From the NCBI GenBank assembly GCA_902798545.1, contig CADBWQ010000007.1, positions 24,249 to 88,248 of the forward strand: a stretch of DNA of 64,000 bases. Reading direction: 5' to 3'. The stretch is from Oscillospiraceae bacterium. Its GTDB lineage: Bacteria; Bacillota; Clostridia; Oscillospirales; Oscillospiraceae. The notes below the pieces were generated by a model, which saw only the letters and a list, made by a program, of their open reading frames with translations, searched no databases and was not told the origin of the DNA. The position numbers and the translations under genes were made by a program. Shown here piece by piece: positions 7,503-16,212 of this stretch. The stretch's first letter is position 1; each line of letters starts with the position of its first letter.

Positions 7503-8522
7503 ATGAAGAAAAAGATACTGCTGCTTGCGACGGGAGGCACAATTGCATCCCTGCTGTCCGATCATGGTCTTAGACCGGGGCTGAATGCAGAACAGATCCT
7601 GTCGTTCATCCCGGAGATCAAAGAAGAATGCGATGTTGATGCGCTTCAGGTCTGCAACATCGACAGCACAAACATGAGCCCGGAGATCTGGAAACAGATC
7701 GTCTGTGCGATTGAGGCCAAATATCTGTACTATGACGGATTTGTGATCTGCCACGGGACTGACACGATGGCCTATACCTCGGCAGCCCTGTCCTATATGA
7801 TCCAGAACTCCAACAAACCAATCGTGATCACCGGGTCACAAAAGCCGATCGGTGAGGACAGCACAGATGCGAAACGCAATCTGCTCGACAGCATCCGCTA
7901 TGCAGCCGACGGCGCATCCGTGGGCGTAGTCCTGGTCTTCAACGGAAATGTGATCGCAGGAACGAGAGCAAAGAAAACCTATGCCCACAGCTACAACGCC
8001 TTCAGCAGTGTCAACTTCCCTGCGCTGGCTGTGATCCGGGATCGCAGGATCATCCGCTTTATCTCCCAGGCGCCGTTCACGGAACCGGTTCGCTTCGGGC
8101 ACAGACTGGACGACAGCATCGTGGTCCTGAAGCTGATTCCTGGTACGAGGCCAGAGATGGTCGAATACCTCTTTGCACATTATGACTGCCTCGTGATTGA
8201 GAGTTTCGGCGTCGGAGGGATTCCGGATAATCTGCGGGAGGTGTTCTATCAGCAGATGGAGCACTGGGTTTCACGGGGAAAGATTGTCGTGATCGCCACG
8301 CAGGTTGCAAACGAAGGGAGCAATATGGAGGTCTATGAAGTTGGCCAGCAGGTGAAGCAGGACTTCCATCTGATGGAGGCCTATGACATGACACTGGAGG
8401 CCACGATCACGAAGCTGATGTATCTGATGGGAACTCATGGCGGAGATTATATATCGGTCTGTGACGGGTTTTATAAAACGATCAATTATGACATTCTGAT
8501 CCCGTCCGTGCAGCAGCGGTGA
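7503..8522 (+). CDS. L-asparaginase
   Basis: A 339-residue enzyme that hydrolyses L-asparagine to aspartate and ammonia. Both active-site threonine motifs are present: LLATGGTIAS at the N-terminus and CHGTDTMAYT near residue 83. The TGSQKPI segment typical of cytoplasmic type I-like bacterial enzymes follows. No signal peptide is seen, so a cytoplasmic location is inferred. I prefer ATG 7503, preceded by GGGGAG, to an in-frame ATG at 7491 that contains this site. It stands alone between genes of different function. Confidence 0.93.
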   Translation: MKKKILLLATGGTIASLLSDHGLRPGLNAEQILSFIPEIKEECDVDALQVCNIDSTNMSPEIWKQIVCAIEAKYLYYDGFVICHGTDTMAYTSAALSYMIQNSNKPIVITGSQKPIGEDSTDAKRNLLDSIRYAADGASVGVVLVFNGNVIAGTRAKKTYAHSYNAFSSVNFPALAVIRDRRIIRFISQAPFTEPVRFGHRLDDSIVVLKLIPGTRPEMVEYLFAHYDCLVIESFGVGGIPDNLREVFYQQMEHWVSRGKIVVIATQVANEGSNMEVYEVGQQVKQDFHLMEAYDMTLEATITKLMYLMGTHGGDYISVCDGFYKTINYDILIPSVQQR

Positions 8523-8559
8523 GAAAGAACTGGAAAGACTGACGTGACTGGGAAATATA

Positions 8560-8588
8560 TTGAAGAGCTTGAAGTTTTCTGATATACT
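8560..8588 (+). promoter_or_regulatory. probable sigma-A promoter of the hydrolase-mazG-pfkA run
   Basis: TTGAAG (8560-8565) and TATACT (8583-8588) with a 17-base spacer, about 50 bases before the GTG at 8637. Confidence 0.6.
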
Positions 8589-8636
8589 TCAAAACAAGTT
8601 TAACAGATATCCAACGCGATAATAGGAGCATGAAGC

Positions 8637-9539
8637 GTGTTAAAAGCCATCATCATTGTACTCTTTCTTCTGCTGATTGTTGCGGCAGTTATTGGTTTTT
8701 ATTCAGCCAAAACCACATTGTCGATACCCCGGCAGACGCTGGACGGAGCCCGCCGCTGGCAGGAAGACCATTATGATATCTCCTGGTATGACGAACTGGA
8801 GAAAACAGACTATACCGTATCAAGCTATGATGGCTATCTTGTCCATGTACAGTTCCTGCATAACCACCTGCCCGCAGATCAATACGTGATCATCTCTCAT
8901 GGCTATACAGACAACCGGTTCGGTGCGCTCAAATACGCAAAGATGTACCTGGATCTGGGATTCCATGTAATTATTTATGATCTGCGTGGACATGGACTCA
9001 ATGAGGAAACATTCTGCACCTATTCTGTAAGGGAAGCAAGAGACCTGCTAACGCTGATCGAGGATACAAGATCCCGGTATGAGGGAATAAAAATGCTCGG
9101 CATACACGGGGAATCTCTGGGAGCGGCAACGTCTGTAGCCTGTCTGAAATATCACCCTCAGATTGCGTTCGTTGTTGCGGACTGTGGATTCAGCGATATC
9201 TTCGGTGTGCTGGAAAACGGATTAAAAGCATCACGCATGCCGGCAGGAATCCTGAAGCTGACATCGGTGTGTGCGAAAATCCGATATGGGTTTTCTCTTG
9301 CTGAAATGCGGCCGATCGACAGCCTGAAGGGGAATGAGATCCCGGTCCTGTTTATTCATGGAGCGGACGATCCGTTTATTCTGCCTGAGAACAGTGAGCG
9401 AATGCAGGCGGAGACTTCAGGATACAGTGAATTGCACCTCATACCGGATGCGGTACATGCAGAATCCGCACTGAAGGATCCGGAGACGTACGCAGCGGTT
9501 CTTCGGGAATTCCTGCAGAGGATTAAGGACAATTTATGA
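8637..9539 (+). CDS. membrane-anchored alpha/beta hydrolase
   Basis: A 300-residue serine hydrolase starting at GTG 8637, eight bases after AGGAG. Residues 2-22 are a single N-terminal hydrophobic anchor, so the catalytic domain is probably extracytoplasmic or membrane-associated. The alpha/beta-hydrolase core shows an HGYTDNRFG oxyanion segment, DLRGHG, the nucleophile elbow GESLG, a late GADDPFI (acid) and a DAVHAES histidine. The arrangement is like that of BAAT/YqkD-type hydrolases. Substrate is unknown. Its stop overlaps the mazG start by four bases, implying translational coupling. Confidence 0.85.
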   Translation: MLKAIIIVLFLLLIVAAVIGFYSAKTTLSIPRQTLDGARRWQEDHYDISWYDELEKTDYTVSSYDGYLVHVQFLHNHLPADQYVIISHGYTDNRFGALKYAKMYLDLGFHVIIYDLRGHGLNEETFCTYSVREARDLLTLIEDTRSRYEGIKMLGIHGESLGAATSVACLKYHPQIAFVVADCGFSDIFGVLENGLKASRMPAGILKLTSVCAKIRYGFSLAEMRPIDSLKGNEIPVLFIHGADDPFILPENSERMQAETSGYSELHLIPDAVHAESALKDPETYAAVLREFLQRIKDNL

Positions 9540-10012
9540 GCGAAGTTGAGAGACTGAAAACAATTGTGGAGAAACTCCGCAGTGAAAACGGTTGCCCCTG
9601 GGATCGGGCGCAGACGCACAGCACGTTGAAACCAGCTTGCATTGAGGAAGCAGCGGAAGTGGTCTGCGGGATCAATATCCTGGAAGAGACCGGTGATGCG
9701 GAGAACCTGAAAGAAGAACTCGGTGATCTCCTGCTGCAGGTCATGTTTCATGCCGTGCTGGCGGAAGAGGAAGGGCTCTTCACCTTCGAAGATGTGGCGG
9801 CAGCCATTTCCGAAAAAATGGTCAGAAGGCATCCCCATGTATTTGAGGATGTATTCTATGAGTCAAAAGAAGCTCAACTGGAAGCATGGGAAGTAATCAA
9901 GAAGTCTGAGAGATCCGGAAGGGAATGGTGGGACGAATATCTGCCGGAGGCTTTCAGCGAAGCGGAAAAACTGATTCAGAAAGCACGGGAGAGAAAGGGC
10001 TTTACACGCTAA
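9536..10012 (+). CDS. mazG: MazG-family nucleoside triphosphate pyrophosphohydrolase
   Basis: A 158-residue, single-domain MazG protein, about half the length of the two-domain E. coli enzyme. Seen: the family N-terminus CPWDRAQTHSTLKP, then the metal-binding EEAAE and EELGDLLLQVMFH motifs (ExxE/ExxD). It should hydrolyse NTPs/dNTPs to monophosphate and pyrophosphate, a housecleaning role. It overlaps the alpha/beta hydrolase by four bases and precedes pfkA by 31 bases, forming a small operon. Confidence 0.9.
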   Translation: MSEVERLKTIVEKLRSENGCPWDRAQTHSTLKPACIEEAAEVVCGINILEETGDAENLKEELGDLLLQVMFHAVLAEEEGLFTFEDVAAAISEKMVRRHPHVFEDVFYESKEAQLEAWEVIKKSERSGREWWDEYLPEAFSEAEKLIQKARERKGFTR

Positions 10013-10043
10013 CAGATCAAAGAGACTGCAAGGAGGAACAAGT

Positions 10044-11033
10044 ATGAATATCAAACGAATCGGGGTTCTGACCAGCGGCGGAGATGCGCCGGGAATGAAT
10101 GCTGCGGTGAGAGCGGTTGTCCGCACTGCGCTGTCCTGCGGAATTGAATGCATCGGCATACGAAGAGGCTGGCAGGGGCTGATCAACGCCGATTTTGTGA
10201 GACTGGACAGTGCCAGTGTCGGCCATATTCTGTCCCGCGGCGGAACGATTCTGTTTACCGCCCGCAGTGAGGATTTTATGACGGAAAAAGGACGGGAGCG
10301 GGCAGTCATGACCTGCAAAATGCTTGGGTTAGACGGAATTGTGGCGATCGGCGGCGACGGCACCTTCCGCGGAGCGCTGGAGCTGTCCCGGCTCGGTATC
10401 CCGGTTGTCGGCATCCCTGCTACCATTGACAACGATCTGGGGTGCTCGAACTATACCATCGGGTTTGATTCCGCCTGCAACACGGCGATCGAGTGCATTG
10501 ACAAACTTCGGGATACCATGCAGTCCCATGAGCGCTGCTCGGTCGTAGAGGTGATGGGCCGGAACGCGGGCTTCCTCGCACTGTATGTGGGGATCGCCGT
10601 CGGCGCTACGGCGGTTCTCGTCCCGGAGCATGAGGAAGATTTTCAGAAGAATGTGATCGAAAAGATTCAGGCCTCGAGGCTGGCAGGGAATACCCATTTT
10701 ATGATCGTCGTTGCCGAGGGGGCGGGCAGTGCCGTCGAAATCGGGAAGCAGATTAAAGAAACGATCGGTATTGAGCCACGTGTAACGGTTCTTGGCCACA
10801 TTCAGCGTGGCGGATCACCGAATGCACGCGATCGTGAGATTGCGACCCGTATGGGCTATTATGCTGTGATGGCTTTCGCGGAAGGCCGGGGCAACACGAT
10901 CATCGGGACCAAGGAAGGCGATATTGTTGAAATCCCGATCGAGGAAGCACTCGCCATGAAGAAGCATCTTCAGATGGAGCGTTACAAGATCATGGAGGCA
11001 ATGCAGTTCGGCCACACGGCAAACAGAAGCTGA
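10044..11033 (+). CDS. pfkA: 6-phosphofructokinase
   Basis: A 329-residue ATP-dependent phosphofructokinase that converts fructose 6-phosphate to fructose 1,6-bisphosphate. Seen: TSGGDAPGMN at the nucleotide site, IGGDGTFRGA, PATIDNDLGC with the catalytic Asp, EVMGRNAGFLA, and the late LGHIQRGGSP substrate loop. The Gly in GGDGTF favours ATP over pyrophosphate as donor. The start follows AAGGAGG. It is last in the hydrolase-mazG-pfkA run and is followed by a hairpin terminator. Confidence 0.96.
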   Translation: MNIKRIGVLTSGGDAPGMNAAVRAVVRTALSCGIECIGIRRGWQGLINADFVRLDSASVGHILSRGGTILFTARSEDFMTEKGRERAVMTCKMLGLDGIVAIGGDGTFRGALELSRLGIPVVGIPATIDNDLGCSNYTIGFDSACNTAIECIDKLRDTMQSHERCSVVEVMGRNAGFLALYVGIAVGATAVLVPEHEEDFQKNVIEKIQASRLAGNTHFMIVVAEGAGSAVEIGKQIKETIGIEPRVTVLGHIQRGGSPNARDREIATRMGYYAVMAFAEGRGNTIIGTKEGDIVEIPIEEALAMKKHLQMERYKIMEAMQFGHTANRS

Positions 11034-11071
11034 GCTCCACAGTCAGCCTGTCATAAAGGAAAAGAGCAAAT

Positions 11072-11104
11072 GGCAAGAGCCGGAGAAGATTTCTGGTTCT
11101 TGCC
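11072..11104 (+). terminator. pfkA terminator
   Basis: GGCAAGAGCC pairs with GGTTCTTGCC (one G-U), with an inner AGAA/TTCT pairing, followed by GTTTATTG. Confidence 0.65.
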
Positions 11105-11140
11105 GTTTATTGAATGTACAATTGATCGAAGAGAAGCAGT

Positions 11141-11353
11141 ATGAGAATAAAGAAGAAAACAGCAGTCTTTCTGCTTATCGTTGTGGTTGTCATTGCAGCA
11201 TTGCTTTTCCTTTTCCTTCAGAAAATGCCTTCAGACAGACCGCTTGTCTGTGCACAGTGCGGCAGGGAGGCAACCCATCGAATCAAAGCGGGCAGCTGGA
11301 TCATCGGCCTGTGCGATAACTGCTATGCGGCACAAGCGGATGGAACGACCTGA
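11141..11353 (+). CDS. small membrane-anchored CxxC (zinc-ribbon-like) protein, 70 aa
   Basis: Not a family I can name. Residues 1-26 are a basic start followed by a single hydrophobic segment (VFLLIVVVVIAALLFLFLQ). Residues about 37-60 contain two pairs of cysteines, CAQCG and CDNCY, spaced like a small zinc ribbon. The anchor followed by the metal-knuckle would place the ribbon outside or at the membrane. AGAAGCAG lies before the ATG. It is followed by a strong hairpin. It could bind zinc or undergo thiol chemistry. Confidence 0.6.
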   Translation: MRIKKKTAVFLLIVVVVIAALLFLFLQKMPSDRPLVCAQCGREATHRIKAGSWIIGLCDNCYAAQADGTT

Positions 11354-11363
11354 CAACTCTCGC

Positions 11364-11407
11364 AGCATAAAGCGCAGGCACTCACATCGGTGCCTGCGCT
11401 TTATGCT
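11364..11407 (+). terminator. terminator after the CxxC protein gene
   Basis: A perfect 18-base inverted repeat (AGCATAAAGCGCAGGCAC and its complement) with an 8-base loop, ending GTTTCC. The weak U-tract lowers certainty, but stem stability is high. Confidence 0.7.
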
Positions 11408-11551
11408 GTTTCCGGACAGGAAAAGGACCGTATCCTCAGTCCCAGATAACAATAGCATCTGTATGCTGCGGTCGGCGGGCAACTGCATGCAGGTGCAGTT
11501 CTGGGCATTCTATCCGAGCAGAAAAACCCGGGTGATTGGTATGAGAGAACA

Positions 11552-11767
11552 TCATCTCACAGCTGAATAGAATGTGTACGTGCTCACAACTGAGCCATCC
11601 TTCGAGAACTGTACGGAACAGCGCCCGCTTACGTCCCCGTGTACAGACATTTCATATTTTTCGGCGAAACAAACAAGAGCGGTTTCATTCTCCTTTAATT
11701 CTTTCATGCCGTGTTCATTCAATTCCAGATTTTGTTTTTTCAATTCATCTATGATTCTGTCGATCAT
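11552..11767 (-). CDS. small hypothetical protein (71 aa)
   Basis: Unrecognised. The ATG at 11767 is preceded by CCGGAGG at a good distance, which supports a real gene. The product begins with a helical MIDRIIDELKKQNLELNEHG segment and ends with a strand-rich CSVQFSKDGSVVSTYTFY. No signal peptide or membrane segment. It lies downstream of glgP on the same strand, separated by a hairpin. The region from 11408 to 11551 after it holds nothing I can identify. Confidence 0.5.
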   Translation of the reverse strand: MIDRIIDELKKQNLELNEHGMKELKENETALVCFAEKYEMSVHGDVSGRCSVQFSKDGSVVSTYTFYSAVR

Positions 11768-11796
11768 ATCTGCCTCCGGATGTTTGACTCAGCAGA

Positions 11797-11824
11797 ATCC
11801 CGGGGATGCGTCACTCCCCGGGAT
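11797..11824 (-). terminator. glgP terminator/attenuating hairpin
   Basis: A perfect 10-base stem (ATCCCGGGGA and complement) with an 8-base loop, 30 bases after the glgP stop. On the minus strand it is followed by TCTGCTG, a weak U-tract. Some read-through into the small gene at 11767 is possible. Confidence 0.6.
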
Positions 11825-11853
11825 GAGTCATATTCACGAGTGAATGAAGCAGC

Positions 11854-14256
11854 TTACAGTTTCCAGATTCTGTCTGCGTATTCCCTGATGGCGCGGTCCG
11901 CAGCGAAGAAGCCGCTTTCAGCCGTGTTCACCAGAGCCAGACGGGCGCGTTCATTATCATCTGCCAGACGGGCATAGAGTCTGTCACGGCATTCGACATA
12001 GGAACGGTAATCGGCGATCAGCATGTAGGGGTCGCCGCCATAGATCAGGCCGGAGACCAGATCGGAATAGCTCTTGCCGTCGGAGAAGCCCTGGCTGAAA
12101 CGCTGCATGACACGGTTGATCTCCGGATCGTTGTTGGCGATGCCGGCGGGATCATAACCGTTGCGGCGCCAGGATTCGATCTCGTCGGTATGCAGACCGA
12201 AGAGGAACATATTCTCGTCGCCAAGACGCTCATACATTTCAACGTTCGCACCATCAAGGGTACCGATGGTCACAGCACCGTTCATCATCAGCTTCATGCA
12301 GCCGGTGCCGGAGGCTTCCTTACCGGCGGTGGAAATCTGCTCGGAGATATCAGCGGCAGGAACAATGGCCTCAGCTGCGGAGACGCGGTAATTCTCCACA
12401 AAGCAGATCTGCAGGCGGTCCTTGCAGATGGGATCGTTGTTGATGTCATTCTGCATGGAGAGAAGCAGCTCGATGATGCGTTTGGCGGTTTTATAGCCTG
12501 CTGCGGACTTGGCACCGAAGACAAAGCTGCGCGGAGCAAAGTCTTGATTCGGATTGTCGTGCAGCTGGAGCTGGAGGCTTGCAATACTCATGGCACAGAG
12601 GAGCTGGCGCTTATACTCGTGAAGACGCTTGATCTGAACGTCCATCAGGGCATCGGGATTCAGGACAACATCACTGCCGTTGCGCTTCAAAAACTTGGTG
12701 AAGCGCTCGCGGTTCTCCCGCTTGATGGCATTGACACGCTGAAGGACCGCTTTGTCTCCTTCAAAAGCACGGAGCCCGGAGAGAAGATCAGCATTCAGCA
12801 GATAATCATCGTTACCCAGAAGCTCTGTAATGAGCCCATGGAGGCCGGGGTTAATCTGTGCAAGCCAGCGGCGATGGTCGATACCGTTGGTGACATAGGT
12901 GAACCGGTCGGGGCGGAGACTGCAGACGTCTTTGAACAGGTCGTTGCGGAGAATCTCACCGTGGAGACGGGAGACACCGTTGATCATGCGGCAGGTAGCA
13001 AGGCACATATTCGCCATGTGGACCTGACCGTCACGGATGATGAGATTGCGGCCGACGCGCTCATCCCAGCCGAAAGACTGGACCAGATAGTCGCACCAGC
13101 GGCGGTTGATCTCACACATGATCTCCCAAAGGCGGGGCAGCAGCTGCTGGATCAGATCCTGCGGCCACTTCTCCAGCGCCTCAGACATGACGGTGTGGTT
13201 GGTGTAGGCAACGCTCTTGCGGACCAGTTCCCATGCGTCATCCCAGCCGAGACCATACTCATCCATGAAGATGCGCATGAGCTCCGGGATGATCATGGTG
13301 GGATGAGTGTCGTTGATCTGGATAATATGGTGCTGGGAGAAGCTGCGGATATCGCCCCATTTCTTGATATGCTTGCGGACAATATCCTGCGCGCTTGCGG
13401 AGACAAAGAAGTACTGCTGTTTCAGGCGGAGGGTCTTGCCCTCAATATGGTCATCGGCGGGGTAGAGAACTTTGGTAATAACCTCGGCCATCGTGCGCTG
13501 TTCCATACTCTTGACATATTCACCCTCAGAGAAGAGGTACATGTCGAGAGAGTTAGGACTCTTGGCATCCCAAAGGCGCAGGGTATTGACCGTGTTCTCG
13601 CCATAACCGGCGATCAGCATGTCGCGGGGAACAGCGATGACAGAGGTGTATCCGGTGTGCTCAGCAAAATAGTGTCCCTGATTGTCCCAATGAGGGGAAA
13701 TCTGCCCGCCGAAGCGAACCTCGACCATATCCTCATAACGGGGGATCAGCCAGCTCTCCGCGGCAGAGCGCCAGTCATCGGCGACCTCGATCTGCTTGCC
13801 GTCACGGAACTGCTGCTTGAAGATGCCGAGTTCATAGCAAATGGAGTAGCCAGTGCCCTCCAGCCCGAGAGAAGCCATGCTGTCCATGTAACAGGCAGCG
13901 AGTCTGCCAAGACCGCCGTTGCCCAAACCTGCATCGGGTTCTGCTTCAAAGATGTCAGAAGCGTTGAAGCCAAGATCCTCCAGCGCACCTGTCAGTGCAT
14001 CACCGACGCCGAGGTTGAACGCATTCTTCATCAGACTGCGGCCCATCAAAAACTCCATCGACATATAGTGGACTTCCTTTTCCACACGATGGGGATCTTC
14101 AATGGCGAGGAAGCGGCTCATCAGTTCACGGATAACAATGGCAGAAGCCTGAAAAACCTGCGCCTCAGTTGCGTTATCCGGAGAAACGCTGAAATGAGCG
14201 CAAAGCTTATCGGCAATGGCGCTGCGAATCTCGTCACGGGAAATCTGACCCAACAT
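11854..14256 (-). CDS. glgP: glycogen/starch phosphorylase
   Basis: An 800-residue GT35 phosphorylase that releases glucose 1-phosphate from alpha-1,4-glucans. The start ATG at 14256 has GGAGG upstream; an in-frame ATG at 14301 lacks a site. Seen: MEFLMGRSL, NGGLGRLAACYMDS, the INDTHPTM segment, VTNGIDHRRW, MDVQIKRLHEYKRQ and the pyridoxal-phosphate signature EASGTGCMKLMMNGA, whose Lys carries PLP. The length is normal for bacterial GlgP. It stands alone, without glgA/C/B neighbours. Confidence 0.96.
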   Translation of the reverse strand: MLGQISRDEIRSAIADKLCAHFSVSPDNATEAQVFQASAIVIRELMSRFLAIEDPHRVEKEVHYMSMEFLMGRSLMKNAFNLGVGDALTGALEDLGFNASDIFEAEPDAGLGNGGLGRLAACYMDSMASLGLEGTGYSICYELGIFKQQFRDGKQIEVADDWRSAAESWLIPRYEDMVEVRFGGQISPHWDNQGHYFAEHTGYTSVIAVPRDMLIAGYGENTVNTLRLWDAKSPNSLDMYLFSEGEYVKSMEQRTMAEVITKVLYPADDHIEGKTLRLKQQYFFVSASAQDIVRKHIKKWGDIRSFSQHHIIQINDTHPTMIIPELMRIFMDEYGLGWDDAWELVRKSVAYTNHTVMSEALEKWPQDLIQQLLPRLWEIMCEINRRWCDYLVQSFGWDERVGRNLIIRDGQVHMANMCLATCRMINGVSRLHGEILRNDLFKDVCSLRPDRFTYVTNGIDHRRWLAQINPGLHGLITELLGNDDYLLNADLLSGLRAFEGDKAVLQRVNAIKRENRERFTKFLKRNGSDVVLNPDALMDVQIKRLHEYKRQLLCAMSIASLQLQLHDNPNQDFAPRSFVFGAKSAAGYKTAKRIIELLLSMQNDINNDPICKDRLQICFVENYRVSAAEAIVPAADISEQISTAGKEASGTGCMKLMMNGAVTIGTLDGANVEMYERLGDENMFLFGLHTDEIESWRRNGYDPAGIANNDPEINRVMQRFSQGFSDGKSYSDLVSGLIYGGDPYMLIADYRSYVECRDRLYARLADDNERARLALVNTAESGFFAADRAIREYADRIWKL

Positions 14257-14328
14257 AATATAATAACCTCCATAAGAGAATAAAGAATAAATGAAATACA
14301 ATTATGCTGCACACGACATAACAAAGGT

Positions 14329-14357
14329 AGTATAACGAATCGACATCTGTGAGTCAA
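14329..14357 (-). promoter_or_regulatory. sigma-A promoter of glgP
   Basis: On the minus strand TTGACT (14352-14357) and TATACT (14329-14334) with a 17-base spacer, about 70 bases before the start codon. Confidence 0.75.
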
Positions 14358-14535
14358 TTGTGAAATACAACAAAAAATGAACGAAAACCAACAGATAATA
14401 ACAGGTTTGCCGAGAATGTTCACGCTTTTCGTCTTGCCGAGAATAAAACGGATACATACAATAAAGATCAGCAGCAAGGAAATAGACGCAAATAACGCGC
14501 AAATAGATGCGGGAAACCAGAAAGGCTGTGAGCAT

Positions 14536-14658
14536 ATGGCGCCTCCCGGACGGAGTTTGGGTCCTCGTGGATTCCTGACCGATGAAGAAAAACAGAACAT
14601 GCCGAAGGTCAACGGTGCACTGATCCGAAGGATTCTGTCCTGCCTAGTGCCAAATTAG
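14536..14658 (+). pseudogene. N-terminal remnant of an ABC multidrug-type exporter
   Basis: The 40-codon frame encodes a proline/glycine/arginine-rich head (MAPPGRSLGPRG), then FLTDEEKQNMPKV and ALIRRILSCLVPN. From memory, this is the conserved N-terminus of a family of Clostridia ABC half-exporters (consensus roughly FLTEEEK-N-PKVTKALL-RIL-YL-PY), which normally continue with six membrane helices and an ATPase. Here a stop falls exactly where the first helix should begin, and nothing downstream resembles the rest. I read it as what is left after a deletion. It is too short to be a functional transporter. Confidence 0.55.
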
Positions 14659-14720
14659 CTGCACATGTGATATGAACATCGACGGGGAGAACCGGAGAGC
14701 AGAAATCCGACAGCAAGAGA

Positions 14721-14759
14721 AAAAGATGGAGTACCGAGCACCTCGATACTCCATCTTTT
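14721..14759 (-). terminator. terminator of the second aminotransferase
   Basis: AAAAGATGGAGTA pairs perfectly with TACTCCATCTTTT (13 bases, 13-base loop). On the minus strand it is followed by TCTCTTGC, giving a U-rich tail. Confidence 0.8.
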
Positions 14760-14808
14760 GCATTTGCTGAATCAGAATTCTGTCGGGCTTGTTTACGGCA
14801 ACGCCAGG

Positions 14809-16005
14809 TTACGCCTCCATCATCTCTTTGCAGGCTTCGCCAAGGATCTTGACACCCTTTTCGATAGCCTCGTCCGTAGAGTTGGAGTAATTGACGCGGA
14901 AACTGCTGACATCGCGTTTGTACTCATAGAAGGGATCACCCGGGCAGATGGCAACACCTTTCTCCAGCGCCTTGTAATAGAGCTGCAGAGCGGAGAGACC
15001 GTTCGGGAGCGTGACCCACAGGAACATACCGCCTTCCGTCGGGGTGAGATCACAGCCCTCGGGAAGATACTTCTTCAGGCATTCGACCATGAAATCGGAC
15101 TTGGCCTTGTAGAGGGCCTTGATCTTCGAGATATGCTCATCGACATCGTTGTCTGCAAGATACTGGGCGAGCACCATCTGACTAAAGATGTTAGTGTGCA
15201 AGTCGGCGGTGGACTTGTAATTGAGAAGCTTGGCCTTCAGCTCCTTGTTGCGCACGCAGATCCAACCGATACGCATACCCGGAGTGATAATCTTGGAGAA
15301 GGTACCCAGCATGCAGCACTGCTCACCGAGTTCTTTGCCGAAGCTGTCAGTGGCGGTACCGGCAAAGCGAATCTCACGATAGGGGTTGTCCTCGAGGAGA
15401 AGAACATTGCTGCTCTTGAAGATCTCGACGACCCGGTCATGAACCTCCTGGGTATAGCTAAGGCCGGTGGGATTCTGGAAATTCGGGATCAGGTAGGCAA
15501 ACTTGGCTTCCGGATGGTTCTTTACAACCTCGGCGAGCTCATCACAGTCAATGCCGTCGGGGTTCATGGTAACCGTCAGGACAGAGGGATCAAAGACATG
15601 GAAAGACTGCAGCGCGACGAGATAGGTGGGATCTTCTACGATGACCTCATCACCCGGGTTGATCATAACAGCCCCGATCATGGCAAGTGCCTGCTGAGAG
15701 CCGTTGGTGACAATGATGTCATCAGCGCTCACATCATAGACGCCCATGGTCTCATAGCGCTTGGCGATCCACTTGCGCAGCGCGGGCCAGCCCTGGGTTG
15801 AGCTGTACTGCAGCGCGGTGACACCATTCTCTTCGAGAACCTTCTTCGTGGCAGCTTCCATCTCCGGAATGGGGAAAGAAACGGGGTTCGGCAGGCCGCC
15901 GGCGAAGGAGATAATGTCAGGAGAGGCTGCCGCGGCCAGAATGGAGGCGGTGAATTCGCCCTGGAAGTCAGGCTTCATGATTCTGTCGGAAAGTTTCAAC
16001 TGCAT
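14809..16005 (-). CDS. PLP-dependent aminotransferase (2-aminoadipate/LysN-like)
   Basis: A complete 398-residue fold-type I aminotransferase. Seen: ISFAGGLPNP, QYSSTQGWPALR, VTNGSQQALAM in the phosphate-binding area, NFQNPTGLSY, LEDNPYREIRF and the PLP-lysine region GTFSKIITPGMRIGW. Enzymes of this family act on 2-aminoadipate, aromatic or branched amino acids with 2-oxoglutarate. It is paralogous to the gene at the left edge. AAGGAGATATC precedes the ATG. It is a single-gene unit with its own terminator. Confidence 0.93.
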   Translation of the reverse strand: MQLKLSDRIMKPDFQGEFTASILAAAASPDIISFAGGLPNPVSFPIPEMEAATKKVLEENGVTALQYSSTQGWPALRKWIAKRYETMGVYDVSADDIIVTNGSQQALAMIGAVMINPGDEVIVEDPTYLVALQSFHVFDPSVLTVTMNPDGIDCDELAEVVKNHPEAKFAYLIPNFQNPTGLSYTQEVHDRVVEIFKSSNVLLLEDNPYREIRFAGTATDSFGKELGEQCCMLGTFSKIITPGMRIGWICVRNKELKAKLLNYKSTADLHTNIFSQMVLAQYLADNDVDEHISKIKALYKAKSDFMVECLKKYLPEGCDLTPTEGGMFLWVTLPNGLSALQLYYKALEKGVAICPGDPFYEYKRDVSSFRVNYSNSTDEAIEKGVKILGEACKEMMEA

Positions 16006-16126
16006 GATGATATCTCCTTATTGTTCAGATTGCCCCTCTCTACAGCTTGGTAGCGAAAGAAAGAAGTAAAAATTATAATAACAAAAAAAGAGGAAAAAAT
16101 CCATTGACAGAATGGAAATATTCTCG

Positions 16127-16156
16127 ATGACAAACACGGTATCTATGTGTTATAAT
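16127..16156 (+). promoter_or_regulatory. probable promoter of the C_GCAxxG_C_C gene
   Basis: A perfect TATAAT (16151-16156) with ATGACA (16127-16132) 18 bases upstream. Another TTGACA at 16104 has no matching -10. Confidence 0.5.
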
Positions 16157-16212
16157 TCATAAATATACAGGATAAACTTGAAAAAGGAAACATCATACAG
16201 GAGGAATGACCC

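Larger units (their letters stand above)
14257..14808. other. intergenic stretch with a gene remnant
   Basis: A 552-base region between glgP and the second aminotransferase, both on the minus strand. It contains the glgP promoter, a 40-codon ABC-exporter remnant on the plus strand, and the aminotransferase terminator. Nothing else is recognised. Confidence 0.6.

Noticed and set aside
12190-14283. A 697-codon open frame antisense to glgP
   Set aside because: The opposite strand encodes a full glycogen phosphorylase with all signatures; the antisense frame has no family motif or ribosome site and is explained by codon bias.
16104-16132. TTGACA at 16104 as the -35 for the C_GCAxxG_C_C gene
   Set aside because: No -10-like hexamer lies 16-18 bases downstream; the TATAAT at 16151 is too far.
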